IMG/VR virus record: IMGVR_UViG_3300017739_000019
Location: 1-49,827 of that record
From: a virus
Direction: 5' to 3' (one strand)
DNA length: 49,827 bases
The stretch's first letter is position 1. Each line of letters begins with the position of its first letter. Both the position numbers and the translations under genes were made by a program. Positions 38,550-46,453 of this stretch are shown one piece after another. The notes beneath the pieces are model-generated. The model was not told the DNA's origin and did no database searches. It worked only from the letters and a program-made list of their open reading frames with translations.

Positions 38550-39101
38550 TTATCTCCATTGTGGACCCTCATACCATCCAACAAGACTGAACCTATCTCC
38601 TTTTTTTACTGGAGTTATTTGATGATATAGAAAGCTAGGAAATACCAAGATAGATCCTTTGTTCTTTACTTGTTTAGGTGGTTGAGGAATATCTTTACCA
38701 AATATAAAGTCTCCCCCATCATATTCATTCGGATCTGAAAGCTGAACTGTAACACTTAGCTTTCTTGTTGATGGTGCATTTCTAAGTTTGCAATCCATGT
38801 GTTCTTTGTAATATTCAGAGATATTATATTTGGCAATCTGATATTCAGAGATCCCAGATATATCAAACCCAAAGACTTCTCTATTTGCCAACTGAACTAT
38901 GGGATCTAAGATCTCAGAGATCTTCTTCCAGCCGGGATCCATAAATCCAAACCCAACAATCATAGATCTTCTTATAAAATCTACTTCTTTATCTTGATCA
39001 AAACCTACAGATCCTTTATGTGGATTCTGATAAAGATCTAAGATCTGTTGGATCTGTTCATCATCAAAATGTTTATCTAATGCAAACCACCATTCATTCA
39101 T
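38550..39101 (-). CDS. 2-oxoglutarate/Fe(II) oxygenase, PKHD type, early paralogue
   Basis: 183 residues. Iron ligands H101-x-D103 (EHMDCKL) and H160 (FLYHQITPV), with 2OG-binding R170 ten residues on. It is clearly related to the fibre-cassette oxygenase at 12658-13230: both share ITIQLSDP/VTVQLSDP, KGSILVFPS and the ending EGP-x-W-K/R. Unlike that copy, it sits in the early operon 9 bases after a C5 cytosine methyltransferase. DNA, host protein or phage protein could be the substrate; family identity is firm, substrate unknown. Start ATG 39101. Confidence 0.87.
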   Translation of the reverse strand: MNEWWFALDKHFDDEQIQQILDLYQNPHKGSVGFDQDKEVDFIRRSMIVGFGFMDPGWKKISEILDPIVQLANREVFGFDISGISEYQIAKYNISEYYKEHMDCKLRNAPSTRKLSVTVQLSDPNEYDGGDFIFGKDIPQPPKQVKNKGSILVFPSFLYHQITPVKKGDRFSLVGWYEGPQWR

Positions 39102-39110
39102 ATATAACTC

Positions 39111-40448
39111 CTAATCAAATAAGCCTACTTGTTTATATACCAGATCTGGTTCTAAAGGATCTGGCTCCTCTAATAAATTCTCATAAATAAATTCAATCAC
39201 TTTACAATTCCAGCCATTGCCTAACATTCTATATCTCTGAGTGTTTGAAACTCCCTCAGTATAATTGTCATCTACTGATTGCAATCTTTCACATTCTAAA
39301 GGTGTCAATTTTCTCCAGGTCCACTCCTCATCTTCAATGCCAACAACTGTATCTTTCTGAGCTGTAGTCAATGTATTAGATTTTTCATCAGATCTTGATT
39401 CAAGCATTTGAGTTGTTTGCCCGGCTACAGATCCTAAATGATCTTTTCTTTTACCATCTTCATCAAAAGCTCTACCCACTATCTTTCCACCAACTGCTTT
39501 TTTGATTCCTACTTTTGGTTCTGTATTACCACCCCCACAAGTTGAAAGAGTTGGAGACTTGCCATCTTGATCATAAACTCTTTTTAAAATGTCATGCCCA
39601 TTGATACCATCAGCAAACCCAACCATCTTAGGCCTGGATGGATCTGGAATTACAGTAGCACCATTAGTTCCAAAACCCATGTGATTATTTCCAGCCATTA
39701 GAGGGTTAGATTTTTCATCTAATTCTTTTAGGTTTTGTCTTTTCTTATAAGTAGTTTTATCTTGAATGTAGCAGCCATCAGTTGGATTCTTATGATAACC
39801 AGCAATCAGAGTTCCAATCTTTTCTGATTCATCATCATAGAAATAACCAGCTCCTCTTGGTTCATTCAATACTCTGTTGATCAACATATCTGAGATCTTA
39901 TATTTCTCTGGATCCAGATCTTGTTCCAGAATATCTCTAAGGACTATTCCTTGATCTACTGGCTGTTTAGTTTTCAAAGGAATGTTTGTCCAGAATAATC
40001 TTTTTCTATTTTGAGCTGAAACTAAACTGGCATTTATTGTATGTGGATATTGTTTTGTCATGTAACTGATGACATCTTCAAACTCTCTTTTCATTGGAAC
40101 ATTCTCCAACAAAAAATACTTTGGCTTGAACTCTTCTTGGATCCTAATGAACTCAAAAAACAATGCAGATCTTGGATCATCAAAAGCCAACTGATCTCCG
40201 GAAAATGAAAATCCTTGACAAGGAGATCCAGCTTGTATCAGATCCACATCCTCTGGAATATCAGATCTTTTAATCTTGGTTACATCTCCCATCTGGATAG
40301 TGTTAGGATAATTCTTTTGTGTGATCTCAATAGCATATTTATCTATCTCAGATGCATAATATTTCTTGACTGGTATGCCCAATCTATCCAATGCAATTTG
40401 CCCACATGACATTCCATCAAACAAACTAAGCACTACCAAAGGTTTCAT
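39111..40448 (-). CDS. DNA (cytosine-5) methyltransferase
   Basis: 445 residues. Motif I DGMSCGQ at 11-17 (SAM binding), motif IV GSPCQGFSF with the catalytic Cys at 77, motif VI ENVP at 115-118, motif VIII QNRKRLFW at 146-153, and closing motifs with RYRMLGNGWNCKVIEFIYEN. The region 160-400, between motifs VIII and IX, is a long target-recognition segment with repeated S/T-P-T-L-like turns. Probably methylates the phage genome to evade host restriction; the genome is markedly rich in CCGG and GATC, but the recognised site cannot be read. Its start overlaps the previous small gene by 4 bases. Confidence 0.95.
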   Translation of the reverse strand: MKPLVVLSLFDGMSCGQIALDRLGIPVKKYYASEIDKYAIEITQKNYPNTIQMGDVTKIKRSDIPEDVDLIQAGSPCQGFSFSGDQLAFDDPRSALFFEFIRIQEEFKPKYFLLENVPMKREFEDVISYMTKQYPHTINASLVSAQNRKRLFWTNIPLKTKQPVDQGIVLRDILEQDLDPEKYKISDMLINRVLNEPRGAGYFYDDESEKIGTLIAGYHKNPTDGCYIQDKTTYKKRQNLKELDEKSNPLMAGNNHMGFGTNGATVIPDPSRPKMVGFADGINGHDILKRVYDQDGKSPTLSTCGGGNTEPKVGIKKAVGGKIVGRAFDEDGKRKDHLGSVAGQTTQMLESRSDEKSNTLTTAQKDTVVGIEDEEWTWRKLTPLECERLQSVDDNYTEGVSNTQRYRMLGNGWNCKVIEFIYENLLEEPDPLEPDLVYKQVGLFD

Positions 40449-40612
40449 CTTTTAGATTTTAATATGCTCTCATTGAACTCAGCAAGAGTCTTAGCATTGG
40501 TTCTATAGATTTCCATAACTTCTTCAAAGCATGGATGATCATCATTACAAAGATAACCCATTTCATTGATTTCTTTTATTCTTGCATTCTTCCAATCAGA
40601 ATGGCAATTCAT
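40445..40612 (-). CDS. Small early protein of unknown function (55 aa)
   Basis: ATG 40612 is chosen because it overlaps the HNH gene stop (ATGA-type arrangement in 40596-40612), giving 55 residues (starts NCHSDWKNARIKEINEMGY). A longer frame to 40684 would lie inside the HNH gene. Helical, with three Cys and an acidic HPCFEEVMEIYR helix. Coupled to the methyltransferase downstream. No family recognised. Confidence 0.55.
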   Translation of the reverse strand: MNCHSDWKNARIKEINEMGYLCNDDHPCFEEVMEIYRTNAKTLAEFNESILKSKR

Positions 40613-40919
40613 CTTCTGGGTGTTCTCTTTCCCAGAGAGTTCTTTTGTAGAGCTCATCAGCTTTTTTTCTTCCGGCATTTTCATCTCCTATTTTGTCTTT
40701 AAAAAATTTATCTTCATCTCCATATTTTGTATGGAGCTCAGAGTGGCACTTGAAACATAAAGGCAATGTTTGATCATCTCCACTCCGGAGAGACATTCCT
40801 CTCCTTTTATCTGATGGCTTGAGTAGATGATGAACTTGAACTCCGTTTGCTTTACATACATAACAAGAGAGAGTTGCAACAGACCTCAAATGTTCAACAT
40901 CTACCAGCCTTTTTGCCAT
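40596..40919 (-). CDS. HNH endonuclease (Ref/DUF968-like)
   Basis: 107 residues. CYVCKANGVQVHHLLKPSDK places a Zn-binding Cys pair next to the catalytic HH, followed by LPLCFKCHSELH, the second Cys pair and the metal His of a treble-clef HNH nuclease. RRGMSLRSGDDQT precedes it. This subgroup accompanies phage recombination genes (P1 Ref and lambda NinG/Orf-like neighbours). It lies downstream of the exonuclease, annealase and SSB-like genes, suggesting a role in recombination or branched DNA processing. Confidence 0.8.
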   Translation of the reverse strand: MAKRLVDVEHLRSVATLSCYVCKANGVQVHHLLKPSDKRRGMSLRSGDDQTLPLCFKCHSELHTKYGDEDKFFKDKIGDENAGRKKADELYKRTLWEREHPEDELPF

Positions 40920-40921
40920 GC

Positions 40922-41395
40922 CTAAAAAGGACTATCTTCTGGATCTATGGGTGGTGGAGTAGGTCTAGGATCTGATGATGCATCTTTATCAATCACTCTT
41001 GATATTGTTACATTCAATCTGGATCCACTATGATCACTATCATCAGCATACCAACCAGCTATCTTAAGTTCCTCTCCGGGTTTCCCAGGAAGAACTGGAA
41101 GTGTTATAGGTCCAGACCAATCTGTTCCATCATCTGGACTATTCTCAAACACGGGTCCCAAGATTAATGCAAAAGATGTTTGATAATTTCCATCTCTGTT
41201 TTTGTGTTTTATGATTGCACATCTTTGAGGATCTCCAAGTTGATCATAGACAATTCTCCCCTTTTCATCTTTCTTAGGTTCTCCATTCTCCATAGCTTTT
41301 TCAACAGCTTTAACAGATCCGGTTCTTAATACATCTCCCTCATCTGGGAAAATGGCTCCTCTTAATTGAGGTATATATATTTTTTTACTATTCAT
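40922..41395 (-). CDS. Putative single-stranded DNA-binding protein
   Basis: 157 residues. A beta-rich body (CAIIKHKNRDGNYQTSFALI, KIAGWYADDSDHSGSRLNV) suggests an OB-fold, and the C-terminus, PTPPPIDPEDSPF, is a Pro-linked acidic tip ending in Phe, the classical SSB tail that recruits partners. It lies between the annealase and HNH genes, where phages usually encode an SSB. No clear sequence match to known SSBs is visible, so this rests on tail and context. Confidence 0.6.
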   Translation of the reverse strand: MNSKKIYIPQLRGAIFPDEGDVLRTGSVKAVEKAMENGEPKKDEKGRIVYDQLGDPQRCAIIKHKNRDGNYQTSFALILGPVFENSPDDGTDWSGPITLPVLPGKPGEELKIAGWYADDSDHSGSRLNVTISRVIDKDASSDPRPTPPPIDPEDSPF

Positions 41396-41404
41396 TTTTT
41401 CTCC

Positions 41405-41671
41405 TTATTTAAAAAGTAATTTATATTCATAGGCATTAGAGCCTTTCAATTTTCTCTTCTGAACATTATCTCCAAAAGATTGCAAACCATACTTAGAACA
41501 GTTCTGAGGACTCCGTAGAGCTCTTATCTGAGCATTTATAGAATCAGTTGAATATGTTTTCCCATATCTTTCTATAAAATACTCTCTCATCTCCCAAGGT
41601 TTACAGTATTCTTTCCCTCTCATATAGAGGATGATATATTCAGTAAGATTACTAGCTTTCTTTTTGGTCAT
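41405..41671 (-). CDS. Small winged-helix-like protein
   Basis: 88 residues from the third in-frame ATG (41671); earlier ATGs lie deeper in the annealase gene. Sequence ASNLTEYIILYMRGKEYCKP, then YSTDSINAQIRALRSPQ, suggests a small winged helix with a recognition helix, followed by KRKLKGSNAYEYKLLF as the wing. Could be a DNA-binding accessory of recombination or a regulator. Overlaps the annealase by about 20 bases. Confidence 0.5.
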   Translation of the reverse strand: MTKKKASNLTEYIILYMRGKEYCKPWEMREYFIERYGKTYSTDSINAQIRALRSPQNCSKYGLQSFGDNVQKRKLKGSNAYEYKLLFK

Positions 41672-42377
41672 TTCTAGTTGCCCAAATATCAGCATAAAAT
41701 CCGACAAGTCTATTCAGCTTAGAATGATTCTGGTCATCTTGAGAAACATTATCTAATGCTTGTTTTATTGTTGGCATATTTGCTCTAAAGAACTCATTGT
41801 GTTCCTCAGTTTGGTCTGCTTTTTTGACTCCAAGCTTTGCCTTGAGTTCTCTCAGTAGATCATCTTCTCCAACATAGATCCCAAGATCTTCTCCATCTGG
41901 TGTAACCAGACTATATTTGTTAGAGACTACAGACTTCTCTTCCTTATCTTTCTTTTGATCTGGAAGATCCTCTCCATAGAATGCAGATTCTTTGTTAGAA
42001 AAGATGTAATGACCTAAGCCATACATTGCTATACATTTGACCATGCATCTCATTTTAGAATCATTGATTTGCCTTGAGGTTGGATTCTTTATGCTGTTGT
42101 TATTGAAATCCATAACTGGTAAATGCATAAGCTTTATATGTTTACCAATAGACACTTTGCAATGAACCTCAGCAGTTCCATTATCATAGTATTGAGTCTG
42201 CAAAAACTCATACTCAGCAAAGGGATAATATTTCATCAGCATCAGCCAACATACCCCCCAACTCATATAAGTAAAATTACCTTTCTTGTCTAACTGTTTG
42301 CATTCAACAATAGACAATGTATTCCAGATCTCCGTTAATGTAAGATCTTCTTTTTTTAATTCATTTAGAATATTCAT
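41652..42377 (-). CDS. Single-strand annealing protein (DUF1071/Sak-type recombinase)
   Basis: 241 residues from ATG 42377, which has GGAG about 12 bases upstream; the longer frame to 42482 lies in the exonuclease. The signature is YMSWGVCWLMLMKYYPFAEY and HLPVMDFNNNSIKNPTSRQI followed by DSKMRCMVKCIAMYGLGHYI, matching the phage annealase group. It pairs resected ends with complementary strands, working with the exonuclease immediately upstream. Confidence 0.8.
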   Translation of the reverse strand: MNILNELKKEDLTLTEIWNTLSIVECKQLDKKGNFTYMSWGVCWLMLMKYYPFAEYEFLQTQYYDNGTAEVHCKVSIGKHIKLMHLPVMDFNNNSIKNPTSRQINDSKMRCMVKCIAMYGLGHYIFSNKESAFYGEDLPDQKKDKEEKSVVSNKYSLVTPDGEDLGIYVGEDDLLRELKAKLGVKKADQTEEHNEFFRANMPTIKQALDNVSQDDQNHSKLNRLVGFYADIWATRNDQKES

Positions 42378-42378
42378 T

Positions 42379-43218
42379 TTATTTTCTCCATAGGGATCTG
42401 ATGCCTTTATCATTTCTAAACTCAGACCATTTAAAGTCATCATAGTTTGGGAAATGTAAAGACAACAAATCATTTTTATCATCTGATAAAGAAAGGAATC
42501 TGGCTATTGCCATTGCACCCCTCTCCAGCTCAGCTAAGCTTTCCTCAACATTGTTGCATTCAACACTTGTAACACTAGCAGAGCTCTTATTAACAAGTAT
42601 GTAATCTGCAATAGGATTCAAACCCGTTACTGTTCCGTAAAGGGCAAGTTGCCTATTAATGCTAAAGGCATTTTCTGATGTTTTCCTTGAGACTGTTTTC
42701 ATGTCTCTTAGGATCCCATCTTTCTCATAAGCCAAATCATACTTTCCATATATTGGAATAGGTAATGATTTCATCTCATAAAAAACTTCTCCTTGATAGT
42801 CTGATGGTTTGCTATCAAAGTCTGCATAAAAATCTATTGCTGTTTTTATATATCTAGCAATAAGATCTTTTTCTTTTTTCCATTTGTCATTGTGATCTTC
42901 TTCTACCCAAGTTTTCTTAAAGATCTTATCTTCTTTGAAATGATCAAAACTTTTCAATGCATCTTGTTGGATCTGAGTTATAGATCTTGGTCTCCCACTT
43001 GGATGAGATCCAAAGTAAAGACCAACTGCATTATCTACAGTTGATCCTCTAAACATTGCTGGACTTGGATCTGTTGGAACATCTAGTAAATATCTTTGGC
43101 ACCATAAACATGGATCCATGATGTAAGTATTTATTGATGATGGGGAAAGGTGTTTGATTCCATAATGGCTGAATACATGATCAAGAAATTCAACTGGCAT
43201 ATCTAAGAATTTTTTCAT
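42379..43218 (-). CDS. RecB-like PD-(D/E)XK exonuclease
   Basis: 279 residues. The nuclease core is D161 (IYGKYDLAYE), D172-x-K174 (ILRDMKTVS) and Q190 in RQLALYGTV; an upstream RGSTVDNAVGLYFG helix is typical of RecB/Cas4-type nucleases, and CLWCQRYLLDV near the start may include part of an iron-sulfur-like Cys set. Together with the annealase it forms a phage two-component recombination system. Start ATG 43218 overlaps the upstream gene (ATGA). Confidence 0.85.
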   Translation of the reverse strand: MKKFLDMPVEFLDHVFSHYGIKHLSPSSINTYIMDPCLWCQRYLLDVPTDPSPAMFRGSTVDNAVGLYFGSHPSGRPRSITQIQQDALKSFDHFKEDKIFKKTWVEEDHNDKWKKEKDLIARYIKTAIDFYADFDSKPSDYQGEVFYEMKSLPIPIYGKYDLAYEKDGILRDMKTVSRKTSENAFSINRQLALYGTVTGLNPIADYILVNKSSASVTSVECNNVEESLAELERGAMAIARFLSLSDDKNDLLSLHFPNYDDFKWSEFRNDKGIRSLWRK

Positions 43219-43475
43219 ATTACTATCTCCGTATAATTAGGATTTGTTTCTAAGATGGCTGGATGCCAATCATTAAAGAAACATATTTTGTGCATTACAT
43301 CTCTGAGCTTGGATTGTGTATCAGATCTAACATACCAATATCTTGAGTCCCCTTTGATTCTTAGTTCCCACCAGAGCTGGTTATATGTGATAGTAAATTT
43401 TAGGCCGCTTTCTGGATCTTGATATTCATAAGATGTATCCAGACAATCTAACTTCTTCATTCTTATTTTATTCAT
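43215..43475 (-). CDS. Small early protein, unknown (86 aa)
   Basis: 86 residues, first gene of the recombination operon, preceded by AAAGGAG before ATG 43475. An aromatic, beta-rich centre (LKFTITYNQLWWELRIKGDS, then YWYVRSDT) suggests a small beta or alpha/beta fold. Divergent from the Cro-like gene at 43556, with which it shares a control region. No family recognised. Confidence 0.55.
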   Translation of the reverse strand: MNKIRMKKLDCLDTSYEYQDPESGLKFTITYNQLWWELRIKGDSRYWYVRSDTQSKLRDVMHKICFFNDWHPAILETNPNYTEIVI

Positions 43476-43485
43476 TTTATCTCCT

Positions 43486-43514
43486 TTGATAAATTCATTT
43501 GATTTAAGTATGAT
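43486..43514 (+). promoter_or_regulatory. Near-consensus sigma70 promoter for the Cro-like gene
   Basis: TTGATA (43486-43491), exactly 17 bases, TATGAT (43509-43514), with a short leader to the AAAGGA site before ATG 43556. It is one of the best promoter matches in the window and points against the surrounding early operon, so regulated divergent control with the gene at 43475 is likely. Confidence 0.75.
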
Positions 43515-43537
43515 ACACTTTCACAATCCAAATTGGA
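43508..43537. promoter_or_regulatory. Candidate operators in the divergent control region
   Basis: Two short palindromes: GTATGATAC at 43508-43516, overlapping the -10 box, and TCCAAATTGGA at 43527-43537 around the start of the leader. Both have the odd-centred symmetry expected for small HTH repressor dimers. The half site ATTGGA recurs in the early promoter region near 38515. Binding of the Cro-like protein to them is a hypothesis. Confidence 0.4.
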
Positions 43538-43555
43538 AACCTAAAAAGGAATAAT

Positions 43556-43762
43556 ATGAAACTTCAAGACTACCTAACCCAAAACAATTTAAGCCAAAGA
43601 GACTTCCTAAAAGAAGTTCTAAAAAAAACGGATACTTACATTCCTCAAGGAACAGTCTCAAAATATGTTCTGGAGAATAGGATCCCAACCAAAAAAAATA
43701 TGATTGCAATAATGAAAGCAACAGATATGGAAGTTCAAGCCAATGACTTCTATCTTGATTAA
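43556..43762 (+). CDS. Cro/CI-like HTH regulator on the opposite strand
   Basis: 68 residues. Helix-turn-helix of the Cro/CI type: LSQRDFLKEVLKK, then IPQGTVSKYVLENRIPTKKN as the recognition region, ending in EVQANDFYLD, an ending often seen in small phage Cro-like proteins. It is the only plus-strand gene within the roughly 10-kb minus-strand early block and converges on the helicase gene, overlapping its stop by 4 bases. AAAGGA precedes the ATG. Likely controls early transcription; no CI-like partner or integrase was found. Confidence 0.82.
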   Translation: MKLQDYLTQNNLSQRDFLKEVLKKTDTYIPQGTVSKYVLENRIPTKKNMIAIMKATDMEVQANDFYLD

Positions 43763-45492
43763 TCATATAGATCTATATAATCAGATCCAGAATCATCATC
43801 AGAGTTATCCATAGGCTGATGCAATGACTCAACAAAAGATCTTTTACTCATATCATATTTAAGGAAAGCAGATCCTATAGATCCATATAGATCTTGTTCT
43901 CTAATCTTTCTAGTTATGAGCTGAGTATTCTTTTCTTCAAAGTCTCTATAAACAGTTAAGATAACATCAGATAAGTTTGACCAATGAGCAGATCCAGATA
44001 TTGAGTAAGAGTCCGGGATCTGATATTTGCCATTTGTTTCTCTGGGCATTTTTGTTGGATGAGCTACTACATAAAAAACAATATTATGAGTTCTGGCAAA
44101 CCTCTTACATTTAGAAATGAAATCCCGGATCCATTCATCCTCTCTTTGATTATTAGATCTAACAGAGGAAATCTCATTGAAAGGATCCAGGACCATGGCT
44201 TTACAGCCAAACTTAAATATTGCTTGTTTACCAATGTTAAGAAGTAGATCTATATCCGGGACATGATCTTTGGTTTCTATAAAATAGAAATGCTTATGAA
44301 TAAAAGCCATTCCCTCTGTAAGTTGCTCCTTAGACATTCGGTTTATAAATCCATGATCAAAAGATAATTGCAGATGCATCTGAACTAATCTTCTTATATG
44401 CATAGATACAGAATGCTCTGGACTAAAAAGACAAAACTTCCAGCCATGATTTTTTGCCATATTTAATAAGATCTGATCAAGCAGCAAACTTTTTCCGTGG
44501 TTAGGAACTCCAGTAACAACTTGGAAAGTTCCGGGCATAACTTTATAGATCTTATCTACACAATCAATTCCGGTAGATAATGGCTTTTCATAATTACCAT
44601 CATAGAGATCCATGACATCATTAAAATAATCCCTAACAGAAAACAGGCCCTCTACGGGATATGGCTCAGCATCTTTTATAAGATCTATCAGAGATTGCTT
44701 TCCGTGTTTCTGCAATAGATCATTTGCATCTTTGACTCCATCTGTAGGCTTAACAAACCAGCAGAGATCTCTTCCAAACCTATGAACTAATTCTTTATGC
44801 AAAGCTTTTCCTGGCTCATCATTGTCAGTAAATATTATGATCTTCTTTGCATTAGGCAAGGGACTATTTTGTAAAGGAAAAAATCTTTTATCTTTCTCAT
44901 CTCCTTTAAATTCTTTAGGTGCACCACCGGGCAGAGTTGTTGCATTCTTAAATCCACATTCATGCAGAGCACAAACATCCATTTCTCCCTCAACAAAAAT
45001 AACTTCCTCAGACTTATAAATGTTGTCATAATTGTAAAGGATCTGTTTGGTGCCAGGTGTCTGGACAAATGTTTTTCTATTTCCTCTATACTTTACATTT
45101 GAAACAGATCCATCTGAATCAATATAATTAAAGGCAATCATATTTCTATCAGACTTAATTTTTAGATCATCAACTGTAGATCTATTTATTCCTCTGCTCT
45201 TAAAAAACTCATACATCTTTTCAGAGGGATCTTGGTTAGAGATCTTAGGCTTGAAATAATCTTTCTTTGGTTGAGGTCTTATATAAGATCCAAAGTCCTT
45301 TTTCCTACCACCTCTTCTATCACAATGATGGCAAAGCCAACGGATGCCCTCATGGTCTATAGTTACAGATAATGGTCTATCTCTTCCATTGTGAGGGGGT
45401 TGACACTCCCTACACTTTACTTTGTATCCACCATCAGAGGTTGATGGTAGGTTGATGCCCTCTTCATTGAGGATCTTTTGTAGGTCAAACAT
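43759..45492 (-). CDS. TOPRIM primase-DnaB-type helicase (T7 gp4/Twinkle-like)
   Basis: 577 residues. N-terminal zinc-binding part (CREC and CHHC, about 27-60), TOPRIM primase core with VIFVEGEMDVCALHECGF and IIIFTDNDEPGKAL, then a RecA-type helicase with Walker A TGVPNHGKSLLLDQ, Walker B AMVLDPFNEI, a conserved VAHPTKM region and GSAHWSNLSDVIL. The C-terminus is acidic. It unwinds and primes the replication fork; with no phage DNA polymerase evident, the host polymerase probably copies the DNA. AAAGGAG precedes the ATG at 45492. Confidence 0.94.
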   Translation of the reverse strand: MFDLQKILNEEGINLPSTSDGGYKVKCRECQPPHNGRDRPLSVTIDHEGIRWLCHHCDRRGGRKKDFGSYIRPQPKKDYFKPKISNQDPSEKMYEFFKSRGINRSTVDDLKIKSDRNMIAFNYIDSDGSVSNVKYRGNRKTFVQTPGTKQILYNYDNIYKSEEVIFVEGEMDVCALHECGFKNATTLPGGAPKEFKGDEKDKRFFPLQNSPLPNAKKIIIFTDNDEPGKALHKELVHRFGRDLCWFVKPTDGVKDANDLLQKHGKQSLIDLIKDAEPYPVEGLFSVRDYFNDVMDLYDGNYEKPLSTGIDCVDKIYKVMPGTFQVVTGVPNHGKSLLLDQILLNMAKNHGWKFCLFSPEHSVSMHIRRLVQMHLQLSFDHGFINRMSKEQLTEGMAFIHKHFYFIETKDHVPDIDLLLNIGKQAIFKFGCKAMVLDPFNEISSVRSNNQREDEWIRDFISKCKRFARTHNIVFYVVAHPTKMPRETNGKYQIPDSYSISGSAHWSNLSDVILTVYRDFEEKNTQLITRKIREQDLYGSIGSAFLKYDMSKRSFVESLHQPMDNSDDDSGSDYIDLYD

Positions 45493-45522
45493 AATTTTAC
45501 TCCTTTCATTTTGACTTTCATT

Positions 45523-46149
45523 TTATCCAGCCAACCAATTTATATTGGTTTTCTTTTCATTTGATATTTCATTTATTAATTCATCATCCCATCTACCTTG
45601 ACTGAGCCATGTTGAAAAATGGGGGATGTATCTCAGTTCTGTTTTTTCTTGTTTCCAATGAACTATATATTTTTTTAGTCCTTTGTATATTACTGATGGA
45701 TCTACATCTTTGATAGAAGTTGTATAACATTTTACAGCTCTAGCCTTTCCAACCTTTCTTGGATACAACAACCAACACTTCTCAAACTCAGTAGTTAGTA
45801 TTAAATCTTTCTTATCATCTTTATTATTGGAGGACTTGGGTGTCCTAACGGGTAGGACTTCTGTTTCCAGAGGGGGGTGGACATTAGTGTCCATACTACT
45901 TATTTGAATAAAATATCTATTAGATGTTCCGGTTCTATGTTGGATGGAGACATAACCTTTCTCACATAACCAAGAAAGAGATCTCCTTATAGATCTATCA
46001 GTAACCCCACATAACTTGGCAAGATGTTTTTCACTTGGATAGCAACTATTTCTTTCATCAGCATATTCACATAGCCAAACTAGAACAAGTTTAGTGAGGG
46101 GAGTATTGCAGTCTAGGTTCTTTGCCCAAGCTACTGCTTGGAAACTCAT
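45523..46149 (-). CDS. Replication initiator-like protein with winged HTH
   Basis: 208 residues. The N-terminal half is a helix-turn-helix (LAKLCGVTDRSIRRSLSWLC, EKGYVSIQHRTGTSNRYFIQ), as in phage replication O-like proteins; a polar linker with SSNNKDDKK follows; the C-terminal part (FEKCWLLYPRKVGKARAVKC and IPHFSTWLSQGRWDDE) is the motif shared by many phage replication and helicase-loader proteins. It probably binds the origin and loads the helicase encoded next. An ATGA overlap joins it to the upstream gene. Confidence 0.82.
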   Translation of the reverse strand: MSFQAVAWAKNLDCNTPLTKLVLVWLCEYADERNSCYPSEKHLAKLCGVTDRSIRRSLSWLCEKGYVSIQHRTGTSNRYFIQISSMDTNVHPPLETEVLPVRTPKSSNNKDDKKDLILTTEFEKCWLLYPRKVGKARAVKCYTTSIKDVDPSVIYKGLKKYIVHWKQEKTELRYIPHFSTWLSQGRWDDELINEISNEKKTNINWLAG

Positions 46150-46349
46150 AGGATCTTTATATTACCATTAGAACAGACCATGGCTAATGGACTACCCCAA
46201 CAGTTATTTAAGATCCAGTCTCCTTTTTCAATGTAGCTTTTTTCATTTGATGGATATTCAACACTATCTCCAGCCATTTGATAAGTGTCATACATGAATG
46301 CTCTATATTTGTATTGAGCTTGAGTGAATGTAATCATCTGATTATTCAT
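46146..46349 (-). CDS. Small first early gene, unknown (67 aa)
   Basis: 67 residues, first gene behind promoter 46383-46411, with AGGAG before ATG 46349. A short alpha/beta protein (ITFTQAQYKYRAFMYDTYQM, then KGDWILNNCWGSPLAMVCSN). Immediate early position suggests a regulator or host-takeover protein. No family recognised. Confidence 0.55.
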   Translation of the reverse strand: MNNQMITFTQAQYKYRAFMYDTYQMAGDSVEYPSNEKSYIEKGDWILNNCWGSPLAMVCSNGNIKIL

Positions 46350-46382
46350 TTTAAATCTCCTATAAAATTCATTCCAAGATCC

Positions 46383-46411
46383 AAACTACTACAAAACGGA
46401 TTCATCATCAA
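46383..46411 (-). promoter_or_regulatory. Putative early promoter P1 (minus strand)
   Basis: On the minus strand: TTGATG (46411-46406), 17 bases, TAGTTT (46388-46383). The core GAATCCGTTTTGTAGTA closely matches GAGTCCAATTTGTAGTA at promoter P2 (38502-38529). It lies 35 bases before the first early gene. The -10 box is weak, so an activator or phage-modified polymerase may help. Confidence 0.5.
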
Positions 46412-46453
46412 GAACTAATTTAATTTTTTTGTGTATTGATGTAGGATAACAAG

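Noticed and set aside
43759-45492. Plus-strand frames of 62-65 codons inside the helicase gene
   Set aside because: Antisense shadows without start context; the helicase protein motifs clearly define the minus strand as coding.
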